This document shows positions 1 to 5,664 of a DNA stretch of 6,786 nt, one piece after another. Position 1 is the stretch's first letter. Every line of letters begins with the position of its first letter. This DNA is from Acidobacteriaceae bacterium. Its GTDB lineage: Bacteria; Acidobacteriota; Terriglobia; Terriglobales; Acidobacteriaceae. The position numbers and the translations under genes are program-made. Under the pieces are notes generated by a model. That model saw only the letters and a list, made by a program, of their open reading frames with translations. It did no database searches and was not told where the DNA came from. The stretch covers positions 8,052 to 14,837 of the forward strand of contig PLBD01000226.1 of the NCBI GenBank assembly GCA_003135315.1, read 5' to 3'.

Positions 1-1
1 A

Positions 2-610
2 GAGGTCCCGATCACCCTGTGGCCGGACAAGCGTGGGCGGCCGCCCCATTTACGCAGCTTCCCTGACGGCTGGCGACATCTGCGCTTTATGCTTCTCTAC
101 GCCCCGAACTGGCTTTTTCTACTCCCGGGAATTCTGCTCATGGTTTTAGGGCTTACGCTGGTGTTTTGGCTCCTGCCTGGTCCGCGGCACATCACCGACC
201 ATGTCGTGGTTGATATTCACACCATGGTATTTGGCGTCATGTTTACGTTGATGGGCGCGCAGATCACGGCCGTCGGGTTCTTTGCCAAGGTCTTTAGCTA
301 CGCCGAACGTTTTGATCGCAACTCCATTTCTCTGCAACGAGTGTTGCGCCGTGTTCAACTCGAGCATGGGCTGGCCTTGGGGGGTTTGCTTTTTCTGACA
401 GGCTTAGCCGGATGCGCCTGGATCACGTGGGGATGGGCGGCCAGCGGATTCGGTCCTCTGTATGAAGGGGTGCGCGCAGTCTTGTTCTGGTCGATGTGGG
501 CGTTCCTGGGCGTCCAGGTGATCTTTTCTTCCTTTTTCCTGAGCATGCTCGGTATCAGCCGTGATATCTACATTGGCGACTACGAGCGGGCGGGCGACCT
601 AAGAGCTTGA
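2..610 (+). CDS. Family 2 glycosyltransferase, polyprenyl-phosphate type, C-terminal part (5' end outside window)
   Basis: The reading frame is open from the first full codon, so this is the last 202 residues of a longer protein. The first 30 residues (ITLWPDKRGRPPHLRSF, then PDGWRHLRFML) match the junction that follows the catalytic GT-A domain in dolichol/undecaprenyl-phosphate sugar transferases. After it come four likely membrane helices, at about residues 37-59, 73-97, 123-146 and 159-184. Family members move a sugar from a nucleotide donor to a polyprenyl phosphate at the cytoplasmic membrane. The sugar cannot be told because the catalytic domain is missing here. An ATG at position 89 could be taken for a start, but the conserved residues upstream of it, in frame, show that it is internal. 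The stop codon overlaps the start of the next gene by four bases, which implies a shared transcript and coupled translation. The family call is firm; the substrate is unknown. Confidence 0.88.
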   Translation, partial: EVPITLWPDKRGRPPHLRSFPDGWRHLRFMLLYAPNWLFLLPGILLMVLGLTLVFWLLPGPRHITDHVVVDIHTMVFGVMFTLMGAQITAVGFFAKVFSYAERFDRNSISLQRVLRRVQLEHGLALGGLLFLTGLAGCAWITWGWAASGFGPLYEGVRAVLFWSMWAFLGVQVIFSSFFLSMLGISRDIYIGDYERAGDLRA

Positions 611-1236
611 GCCTCCAACTTCTCGGAAGGGTACACGGACGGTTGGTGCACCGTCGCCGGGTTACCGTGCTTGCCCAACGGTTGACGGCCATGCTTCCAC
701 CTGCCTCAAGCTTGCTGGATGTCGGCTGCGGAGACGGCACCGTCGCCAGACTACTGTCCGCGGAGGTTCCGGGTCTCTCCGTGTCCGGAGCGGAATATTC
801 TCCACGCCCCAACTGTGCCATTCCCTGTCTGGCCTTTGACGGAGTTCATTTGCCGTATCAAAACCAGTCTTTCGATGGTTGTGTTTTGGTGGACGTCCTG
901 CATCACACCCAGCATCCGCTCGCGACCTTGCTCGACGCCGTACGCGTCTCGCGGGATTTCATTCTGATCAAAGACCACGTTGCGGAGAGTGCGCTGGATC
1001 GCTGGATCCTGCGTGTGATGGATTGGATCGGTAACCGGCCCCATGGCGTCACGCTGCCGTATGCTTATCTGTCCACTAAACAATGGCAAGAACTTTATCG
1101 CGGGGCCGGTCTTGTCGAAGTTCGTACCGAGCGGACAATACCGCTGTACCCTCCGCCGTTCTCATTCGTCTTCGGCAGGAAACTGCACTTTATAACGCTC
1201 CTGAGAAAACAAGCCGAAACCGGGGAGCGCGGCTAG
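607..1236 (+). CDS. Class I SAM-dependent methyltransferase
   Basis: A 209-residue protein with a Rossmann-type methyltransferase core. Motif I is LLDVGCGDGTV at residues 36-46, the SAM glycine loop. E63 in the following GAEYS segment is the expected ribose-binding acid. The segment around residues 82-101 (LPY..QSFDG, then LVDVLHH) fits motifs post-II to IV, and a strand ending in IKDHV lies near residue 125. The methyl acceptor cannot be read from the sequence. The TTG at 607 is chosen as start because it overlaps the upstream stop as TTGA and gives the short lead of about 35 residues usual before motif I in this kind of protein. No strong Shine-Dalgarno sequence is visible, which fits translational coupling. 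TTG 643 or GTG 646 are possible later starts. Linkage to a polyprenyl-phosphate glycosyltransferase suggests work on a glycan, lipid or quinone-like substrate, but that is inference. Confidence 0.85.
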   Translation: MSLQLLGRVHGRLVHRRRVTVLAQRLTAMLPPASSLLDVGCGDGTVARLLSAEVPGLSVSGAEYSPRPNCAIPCLAFDGVHLPYQNQSFDGCVLVDVLHHTQHPLATLLDAVRVSRDFILIKDHVAESALDRWILRVMDWIGNRPHGVTLPYAYLSTKQWQELYRGAGLVEVRTERTIPLYPPPFSFVFGRKLHFITLLRKQAETGERG

Positions 1237-1277
1237 CCTTATAGTCATTGCTCCGGCGACATGCAGAGTGGCGGGGC

Positions 1278-1302
1278 CTTTGTTGCACTTTACACGACAA
1301 AG
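1278..1302. repeat. Small inverted repeat between convergent genes
   Basis: CTTTGT at 1278-1283 and ACAAAG at 1297-1302 are perfect reverse complements. In plus-strand RNA the stem can grow to eight pairs with one U-G pair and a nine-base loop. It lies in the 53-base gap after the methyltransferase and runs over the stop codon of the opposite gene. It is AT-rich and has no U-tract after it, so it is at best a weak terminator for the plus-strand pair. Confidence 0.25.
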
Positions 1303-2513
1303 TTATGTCCGCTGAACCACTCCACGATCATGAATGATGCCATCCCGGACGCGAACGCCAGGTAAACTGACCACCATGCAGCATGCCGCCTGAGAACGTA
1401 GTAGATCATGTACAGGAATGGCGGTTGCCACCAGATATACCGCGCCATCCCATATGGAGCGAAACCAGCGGACAGCGGAATAAAGATCGCGAGTGCCAGA
1501 TAGAGCCCCAGCTCAGGCTTTCGCAGCTTAAATAACCAGGCACTGGCCACCAGACCAGCCAGGGACATCGCGCCCCATACCCGAAACCAATGGTGAGCCG
1601 CCAGACTCATCCAGAGCATGGAAAGCGGATTAACCGATGACTTTCCGTCAGCGAAAGCGACATGAATGTGGATCTGGGCGAGTGCATCACCGCTTTGGCG
1701 ATATAGATACAGCATGTAGACCGCCGTGCCCAACGGGCACAGTAAGAGGCCGATAAGCCTCGCCGGATCGCACTTGCGCCAACTGGGGCGCCATCCCATA
1801 TCTCTGAGCCATATCAGCACATAGGAAATGGAGAACAAAACTCCGACCACGCGGGCGGCGGAAAGCAATGCCGCGGTTATGCCAGTAGCGATCCATTGCT
1901 GCTGGCTCGCCAGATAGAACGCGAACGCCACCAGCCCAAAATAGAGGGGCTCGGCGTAGCCTGCGTGGGCATAGATTAAGTACGGATTGAATGCCACCAA
2001 TGAGCCGGCCTGAAAAAGATGCACCGTTGTTTTGGCCTGACCACTCACCATCAAGAGGAAGCTATATATGGCGAACAGCAACTCCGCCTTACTGGCAAGG
2101 ACAAGACTGAGAGGTATCGAGAGTTTCAACGAATGTTGAAGCAGATAGGCAGTTAGCGGGAAGAGGGGGTGGAAGCCCCAATTCGCACAGCCCCCTTGTT
2201 CGCGGTGCGGAGCCTTATCATACCCGCGTTCGAGCACGGTACCGTACCAGCCGCAATCCCATCTGCAAAGGCTGGTAACACCAGCATAAGATGCATTACC
2301 TTCCCAGGTTGCAATTCTTGCAACTCCGGTCACAAACATATTGCTGGCAATCCATAATGCAATTGCCACCCAAATGCGCGGGTTTCGCCGGATGATTCCG
2401 CCGATTCGGTCGCCTCCAGAAGCAGTTGCGGATGTTATTGTGGCGCACATTATCAAGAATCTCGATGCCCAACTGCCCCACACTATACCCTTTCGTGGAT
2501 TCCGGCACAGCAT
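1290..2513 (-). CDS. PIG-V-like mannosyltransferase family integral membrane protein
   Basis: About 407 residues with many hydrophobic helices, starting with one near residues 46-66 and continuing to the C-terminus. Two signatures fit the PIG-V/GPI mannosyltransferase II family of GT-C enzymes: RWDCGWY at residues 84-90 (family pattern WDxxWY, with D86 the likely catalytic acid in the first outer loop) and FHPLFPL at 114-120 (family pattern FFPLYP). GT-C enzymes use a polyprenyl-phosphate sugar donor and act on the outer face of the membrane. A polyprenyl-phosphate glycosyltransferase about 700 bases away makes such a role plausible here. The start is uncertain. ATG 2513 has AAGAAAG just upstream; ATG 2450 (residue 22) also leaves every helix intact. 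The frame stays open to 3674, but that stretch is the antisense of the GNAT gene and is not part of this protein. A 60-base sample (1981-2040) is 50% GC, a little lower than a sample of the GNAT gene (57%). Confidence 0.82.
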   Translation of the reverse strand: MLCRNPRKGIVWGSWASRFLIMCATITSATASGGDRIGGIIRRNPRIWVAIALWIASNMFVTGVARIATWEGNASYAGVTSLCRWDCGWYGTVLERGYDKAPHREQGGCANWGFHPLFPLTAYLLQHSLKLSIPLSLVLASKAELLFAIYSFLLMVSGQAKTTVHLFQAGSLVAFNPYLIYAHAGYAEPLYFGLVAFAFYLASQQQWIATGITAALLSAARVVGVLFSISYVLIWLRDMGWRPSWRKCDPARLIGLLLCPLGTAVYMLYLYRQSGDALAQIHIHVAFADGKSSVNPLSMLWMSLAAHHWFRVWGAMSLAGLVASAWLFKLRKPELGLYLALAIFIPLSAGFAPYGMARYIWWQPPFLYMIYYVLRRHAAWWSVYLAFASGMASFMIVEWFSGHNFVV

Positions 2514-2723
2514 TACTTTCTTGGGCCGGGGCGCGGCACAGGGTCCCGTGTGCCCCAACGCGAATCCCGCGCTGTTGACCACTGCCTTGTCATTCGGTCT
2601 GGTTGAACGCCTCGACGCGCCTTGCTCCCGCTTCCGGTTTGCCTGACTTGCCAAGCCCGCACTAGACTGACACAGCACCCTTGGACGACGGCCATCGTTT
2701 TCCACCGGCTGCATGCGACTACC
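2514..2723. other. Divergent intergenic region with a hairpin
   Basis: About 210 bases between the two divergent genes if the GNAT gene begins at GTG 2724. It holds a GC-rich inverted repeat: GGCACA at 2535-2540 and TGTGCC at 2549-2554 with an eight-base loop. TTGG at 2521-2524 and CCAA at 2555-2558 could add an outer stem across a bulge. The hairpin lies just upstream of the membrane-protein start on the minus strand, within its probable leader. I could not find a convincing minus-strand promoter. Confidence 0.4.
2639..2668 (+). promoter_or_regulatory. Weak candidate promoter for the GNAT gene
   Basis: TTGCCT at 2639-2644 and TAGACT at 2663-2668 are separated by 18 bases, each matching four of six consensus positions of a housekeeping sigma factor promoter. 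It would start transcription near 2675, about 50 bases before the chosen GTG. The match is poor enough to occur by chance. Confidence 0.2.
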
Positions 2724-3671
2724 GTGGAGATTCTCGACCTCAGGCACTTTTCGTCGGCCGACCTGCGTTCCCTGCTGGAGGAGGAGGTCGAGACCTGGCG
2801 CGGGCTGCTGTGCTGGGACTATCGCAGCTCGGCGGACATGATTCTGCGTTATGTCGATGCCAAGATCCTGCCCGGCTACGCCGCGGTGGAGCGCGGCAGC
2901 ATCATCGGTTACTCCTTCTTCGTGTATGAAGGCAGCAAGGGCGTCGTCGGAGACCTGTTCGTCTCGCCGCGCCGCGACGACGCTCGCCAGATCGAAGCGC
3001 AAATGGCCGAGCACGTAATCGAGACCCTGCAACAGTCGCCTGGAATCCATCGTGTGGAGGCACAGTTGCTGACCCACCCAACCGACGACCTGGCCGGCGT
3101 GTTCTCCTCGGCGGGCTTCCAGCGATACCGGCGGCTGTTTCTCGAGCTGCAATTGCGCCATCACGAGGCCCGCAGAATTCCTCTGATGGGGCTGAAACAC
3201 GACATCCAGATTCGCCCCTGGATCGAGCAGGACTACCAGCCGGCAGCCAGCATCATCACGGCCTCCTACCGCGCCCACATCGATTCCGAGATCAACGACC
3301 AGTACCGCACTCATGCCGGCTCCATACGTTTCCTGAACAATATTGTGCGTTTCCCCGGATGCGGCGTCTTCGACGCCGAGTCCTCGTTCGCGGCGATCCA
3401 CCGTCCAACCAATGTGCTGGTGGGATTGATTCTGTGCTCGCGGGTGAAAGATGATGTCGGCCACGTCACCCAGGTTTGTCTGCTGCCCGAATACCGGCGG
3501 CAAGGCATCGGCGAAAACCTCATCGCCTGCACCGCCAATGCTCTGGCGAGCCGGCATTGCAGCCGTCTGACGCTGACCGTTACCGAGATGAACGATCGCG
3601 CGGTCGGCCTCTACAAGCGGCTTGGCTTTGTGGAGAGGAATGTGTTCGACGCGTTCGTGTGGGAAGGGTGA
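2724..3671 (+). CDS. Tandem-domain GNAT family N-acetyltransferase
   Basis: A 315-residue protein made of two GNAT-like halves. In the first, a strand GVVGDLFVSPRRDD (about residues 73-86) sits where the acetyl-CoA-binding motif A would begin, but the glycine loop after it is not of the usual form. In the second, HVTQVCLLPEYRRQGIGENL from residue 247 carries a textbook motif A with the R/Q-x-x-G-x-G loop (RRQGIG, 258-263). The closing segment NDRAVGLYKRLGF is the usual motif B. So the C-terminal domain should bind acetyl-CoA, and the N-terminal one may be structural or bind substrate. The acceptor is unknown. GTG 2724 is chosen because conserved-looking sequence starts there (EILDLRHFSSADL). 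The frame continues upstream to TTG 2622, but those 34 residues look like non-coding sequence, and neither start has a strong Shine-Dalgarno sequence. The gene stands alone, divergent from the membrane protein and convergent with the next gene. Confidence 0.83.
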   Translation: MEILDLRHFSSADLRSLLEEEVETWRGLLCWDYRSSADMILRYVDAKILPGYAAVERGSIIGYSFFVYEGSKGVVGDLFVSPRRDDARQIEAQMAEHVIETLQQSPGIHRVEAQLLTHPTDDLAGVFSSAGFQRYRRLFLELQLRHHEARRIPLMGLKHDIQIRPWIEQDYQPAASIITASYRAHIDSEINDQYRTHAGSIRFLNNIVRFPGCGVFDAESSFAAIHRPTNVLVGLILCSRVKDDVGHVTQVCLLPEYRRQGIGENLIACTANALASRHCSRLTLTVTEMNDRAVGLYKRLGFVERNVFDAFVWEG

Positions 3672-3735
3672 CACGGCGCCCCACGCGAACGTCGATCGAG
3701 TGTGGCCCTCTTCCGATTGCTGATCGCTCCCACGT

Positions 3736-4365
3736 CTACTGCTTGCCCGTGGCCGCGGACCTGGTGTACGTAATGGTCACTACGTCCTTCAATGAGTTCG
3801 CGTCGGGGCCCGTCGCCATGGTCATGACGAAAGAATCGGGCTGCCAGTTGGAATAGGTGAATCTGGAGACGGTCTTCTGCCCGTTCATTTCACCTTCCAT
3901 CATTCCCACCAGGGTCTCGCCGTCCCACTTGGTTGTGCCGCTGGCGTCGCATCCATTCGGCGTCATGCTGTCGCACCAGAGCCCACGATAGGCCTGGACT
4001 TTGGGGTCCCACCAGAATGTTCCAAATCCGCTGAAGTTGCTGCCCATCATGCCGCTGGAGTGGTAAGTCTCCAGCAACGACAGGCCGCCTGGACCGGCCC
4101 ACAATCTGGCCGTACCCTTGCCGCTTCCACCGTTGGGAAACATGGGACTGGGCTCGGACTTCTCCGTAACCGTCCAATTGCCTGACAACGCCTTGATCAG
4201 CCTGGTCATTTCCGGAGAAGGCTGCGGCGGCGGCGGCATCTTGGCTTGCGCGACCGACCGGCTGGCCAGGGGCTTTGGCGGCTTGTCGTTGTCCTGTGCC
4301 AGCACGAGTGCCGAGATGACGGCGATCAGCGTTATCAGAAAAAATCCCCCACGAATGATCTTCAT
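3736..4365 (-). CDS. Secreted DUF1579-type protein
   Basis: A 209-residue protein with a clear signal peptide: KIIRGG, a hydrophobic stretch to about residue 22, then LVLA|QD with probable signal peptidase I cleavage after A23. A proline-rich linker at about residues 28-50 follows (PPPPQPSP). The rest resembles the DUF1579 family, a lipocalin-like beta-barrel fold: LSGNWTV near residue 60, then SGKGTARLWAGPGGLSLLETY and the segments FGTFWWDPKVQAYRGLW and SRFTYSNWQPDSFVMTM. Two cysteines nine residues apart (CDSMTPNGC) could pair in the oxidising compartment. Function is unknown for the family; a periplasmic or extracellular ligand-binding role is only a guess. The ATG is fixed by an AGGAGGG Shine-Dalgarno sequence and the signal peptide right after it. 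It shares a divergent control region with the DinB gene and is convergent with the GNAT gene. Confidence 0.8.
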   Translation of the reverse strand: MKIIRGGFFLITLIAVISALVLAQDNDKPPKPLASRSVAQAKMPPPPQPSPEMTRLIKALSGNWTVTEKSEPSPMFPNGGSGKGTARLWAGPGGLSLLETYHSSGMMGSNFSGFGTFWWDPKVQAYRGLWCDSMTPNGCDASGTTKWDGETLVGMMEGEMNGQKTVSRFTYSNWQPDSFVMTMATGPDANSLKDVVTITYTRSAATGKQ

Positions 4366-4368
4366 CGT

Positions 4369-4375
4369 CCCTCCT
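4369..4375 (-). promoter_or_regulatory. Strong Shine-Dalgarno sequence of the DUF1579 gene
   Basis: On the minus strand this reads AGGAGGG, three bases before the ATG at 4365. It is nearly a perfect complement of the 16S rRNA tail and decides the start. Confidence 0.8.
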
Positions 4376-4401
4376 GTAGAACAGAAGCCTGCGGCAAGAA
4401 T

Positions 4402-4429
4402 CTTATACGAAGGCTCTGGAGGGCGTCAG
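4402..4429 (-). promoter_or_regulatory. Probable promoter of the DUF1579 gene
   Basis: Read on the minus strand: CTGACG (-35, 4424-4429), a 16-base spacer, then TATAAG (-10, 4402-4407). The boxes match four and five of six consensus positions. Transcription would start near 4395 and leave a leader of about 30 bases that includes the AGGAGGG ribosome-binding site. Confidence 0.5.
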
Positions 4430-4437
4430 CGGGTAAT

Positions 4438-4453
4438 GGCGGAAGAATCCGCC
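4438..4453. repeat. Hairpin between two divergent promoters
   Basis: GGCGGA (4438-4443), loop AGAA, TCCGCC (4448-4453): a perfect six-pair stem with a four-base loop. It lies upstream of both promoters, so it would not be in either transcript. If it matters, it acts as a DNA dyad, for example a binding site shared by both genes. Confidence 0.4.
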
Positions 4454-4502
4454 GTCACCCTTTTGCGATCATCCCACGCGCCCTGGGTGAGGTTTTTCTA
4501 GA

Positions 4503-4534
4503 CCTAACCTGTGATATAGTTTTTGACGGTTAGG
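4503..4534 (+). promoter_or_regulatory. Inverted repeat around the DinB promoter, operator-like
   Basis: CCTAACC (4503-4509) and GGTTAGG (4528-4534) are perfect 7-base reverse complements, 18 bases apart. Between them lies the extended -10 of the gene. The right arm overlaps the predicted transcription start and the first bases of the Shine-Dalgarno sequence. The left arm is upstream of the start, so this cannot be an RNA hairpin of the message. A dimeric repressor site is the natural reading; the regulator is unknown. Confidence 0.45.
4512..4520 (+). promoter_or_regulatory. Extended -10 promoter of the DinB-like gene
   Basis: TGATATAGT combines the TG extension with a TATAGT -10 box (five of six). 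The -35 region about 17 bases upstream is only a T-run (near 4492-4498), as is common for extended -10 promoters. Transcription should begin near 4527, leaving a very short leader before AGGAG (4532-4536) and the ATG at 4543. Confidence 0.55.
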
Positions 4535-4542
4535 AGAAAAGA

Positions 4543-5016
4543 ATGGCTGCAGTCCAACGTATTCTCAATCATTACGATGGCGTGCTGAACGGTAATGCCT
4601 GGCATGGCGATGCTGCTTGGCCGGTTCTCGACAGTATCTCGGTTCAGGAAGCCGCCGCACGGCCCATCCCCGGCGCGCACACCATCTGGGAGATCGTGAT
4701 GCACATGATCTTCTGGGAGAATGTCGCTACGCAGCGGCTTGCCGGCCTGCGCGCCGGACTGGTCGAGGAGCTGAACTTCCCAGCCATGCCCGCCGCAAGC
4801 GGGGAGAACTGGCACAAGACACTCGGCCAGTTCCGCGACTCCAATCGCGCCTTTCGCCGAGCGCTGGCTAAGCTCGATGCAGACAAGCTGGACGAGCTGA
4901 CCGCTGCCGGCAAGCGCACGTTTTACGGGGAAGCGCACGGCATTCTCGAACACCATGTCTACCATCTGGGGCAGATCGTGCTTCTGAAAAAAATGCTGGC
5001 GTCCCCGGGTCCGTGA
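4543..5016 (+). CDS. DinB-like family protein, putative metal-dependent enzyme
   Basis: A 157-residue all-helical protein of the usual DinB/YfiT length. The expected three-histidine metal site is visible. H54 lies in the helix HTIWEIVMHMIFWE (residues 46-59), and the C-terminal helix carries HHVYHLGQI, with H137 or H138 and H141 as ligands. Families with this four-helix bundle include thiol transferases acting with mycothiol, bacillithiol or glutathione, and many members of unknown role. Nothing here shows which thiol or substrate is used. In spite of the name, DNA-damage induction cannot be assumed. The start is supported by AGGAG (4532-4536) with a six-base spacer. The gene has its own extended -10 promoter inside an inverted repeat, so it is probably regulated. 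It is divergent from the secreted DUF1579 gene and seems to be monocistronic, since the next gene has a separate promoter. Confidence 0.87.
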   Translation: MAAVQRILNHYDGVLNGNAWHGDAAWPVLDSISVQEAAARPIPGAHTIWEIVMHMIFWENVATQRLAGLRAGLVEELNFPAMPAASGENWHKTLGQFRDSNRAFRRALAKLDADKLDELTAAGKRTFYGEAHGILEHHVYHLGQIVLLKKMLASPGP

Positions 5017-5017
5017 T

Positions 5018-5037
5018 CGCGAAGAATTGCCTTCGCG
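5018..5037 (+). terminator. Hairpin after the DinB gene, possible terminator
   Basis: CGCGAAG (5018-5024), loop AATTGC, CTTCGCG (5031-5037): a perfect seven-pair stem starting two bases after the stop codon. No U-tract follows, so it is not a classic intrinsic terminator. It may still end or stabilise the transcript. Confidence 0.4.
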
Positions 5038-5087
5038 CGACTGCGGCCTTATCGCCCTTCACGGCCCGAATCTCGCTGTTCGCGGGT

Positions 5088-5116
5088 TTGTAATTCTGTA
5101 GTACGGGTGCTAACAT
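5088..5116 (+). promoter_or_regulatory. Promoter of the ytxH-like gene
   Basis: TTGTAA (-35, 5088-5093), a 17-base spacer, then TAACAT (-10, 5111-5116) preceded by a TG extension at 5108-5109. Transcription would start near 5123 with a leader of about 24 bases. The spacer holds an imperfect dyad, TAGTAC (5099-5104) and GTGCTA (5107-5112) with one mismatch, which overlaps the -10 and could be a binding site. Confidence 0.5.
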
Positions 5117-5135
5117 CCGGTCTCGCGGGTTTTTC

Positions 5136-5143
5136 AAGGAGGG
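5136..5143 (+). promoter_or_regulatory. Strong Shine-Dalgarno sequence of the ytxH-like gene
   Basis: AAGGAGGG, followed by TTT and the ATG at 5147. It is close to the full anti-Shine-Dalgarno complement and suggests high translation. Confidence 0.8.
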
Positions 5144-5146
5144 TTT

Positions 5147-5464
5147 ATGTCAGATCGCGATAGTAGTGGTTTTCTGTGGTTTTTAGCGGGCTTGGGCATC
5201 GGCGCCGCAGTAGGGATTTTGTACGCTCCCAAGGCGGGCGGCGAGTTACGTCAGCAGCTCCGCGATGCCGCGGAAGAAGGCCGCGATAGCGTGAAGGAAC
5301 GGGCCCGGCAGGCGCGCGAGCAGGCGGGTACCTGGGCTGAAAAGGGACGCGATTATCTGAGTCAGCAGAAGGAACAGATTCGCTCCGCCTACGAAGCCGG
5401 ACGCCAGGCTTATCGTGAGGTCACGGCTGAAAATGCCGAAGGCGTAACGCCTAACGTGCCTTAG
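5147..5464 (+). CDS. YtxH domain-containing small membrane protein
   Basis: A 105-residue protein. After a short polar start it has one glycine-rich membrane helix (about residues 8-26) that ends in the YtxH hallmark GAAVGILYAPKAGGELR, a G-x-x-x-G-x-L-x-A-P-x-x-G pattern. The rest is a long charged helix rich in Glu, Arg, Gln and Ala (about residues 30-95), probably a coiled coil on the cytoplasmic side. YtxH proteins are widespread, of unknown biochemical role, and in Bacillus subtilis belong to the general stress response together with YtxG. The strong Shine-Dalgarno sequence and clear promoter suggest that the protein is made in quantity. The next gene downstream encodes a membrane-anchored coiled-coil protein of YtxG type, which supports a shared role. 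Confidence 0.87.
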   Translation: MSDRDSSGFLWFLAGLGIGAAVGILYAPKAGGELRQQLRDAAEEGRDSVKERARQAREQAGTWAEKGRDYLSQQKEQIRSAYEAGRQAYREVTAENAEGVTPNVP

Positions 5465-5664
5465 GTTGCGCCCCGCAATTTAGACGGACTGCCGAGACGT
5501 TTGCATAGTCCATGGTCCAGGTCGCCGGATGAAAGCTGCGTGATCGTAAGCTCGGCGAATTAAGCTGTGGAGACTCCAGTTCTGCAACTTCTTCCATTGC
5601 GCTCTGCATCGGTTGGGAGTAGGTTTGACCCGCACGAGAGTTTTGCAAGTCCGTAGGTACCGTT
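5465..5664 (+). other. Gene-free 200-base gap
   Basis: I see no convincing gene, RNA or terminator here. TTGACC at 5625-5630 is a fair -35 box but no matching -10 stands at the right distance. A small open frame on the minus strand runs through it (5451-5741) but overlaps the next gene's start and has no family features. Confidence 0.5.

Noticed and set aside
89..610. A complete 173-residue membrane protein starting at ATG 89
   Set aside because: The frame is open to the window start and the upstream residues match the conserved region of a longer glycosyltransferase, so the ATG is internal.
2622..2723. TTG 2622 as the start of the GNAT protein
   Set aside because: The extra 34 residues look like translated non-coding DNA with no hydrophobic or conserved pattern, and no Shine-Dalgarno sequence precedes the TTG.
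1290..3674. A single 794-residue minus-strand protein
   Set aside because: Only its last 400 or so residues have protein character (membrane helices, PIG-V motifs). The first part is the antisense of the GNAT gene in codon register and has no recognisable domain.
4118..4501. Plus-strand open frame of 127 codons opposite the DUF1579 gene
   Set aside because: It overlaps the signal peptide, Shine-Dalgarno sequence and promoter of the real gene on the other strand and has no family features.
4504..4965. Minus-strand open frame of 153 codons opposite the DinB gene
   Set aside because: It is antisense to a well-supported gene with conserved histidines and its own promoter and ribosome-binding site.
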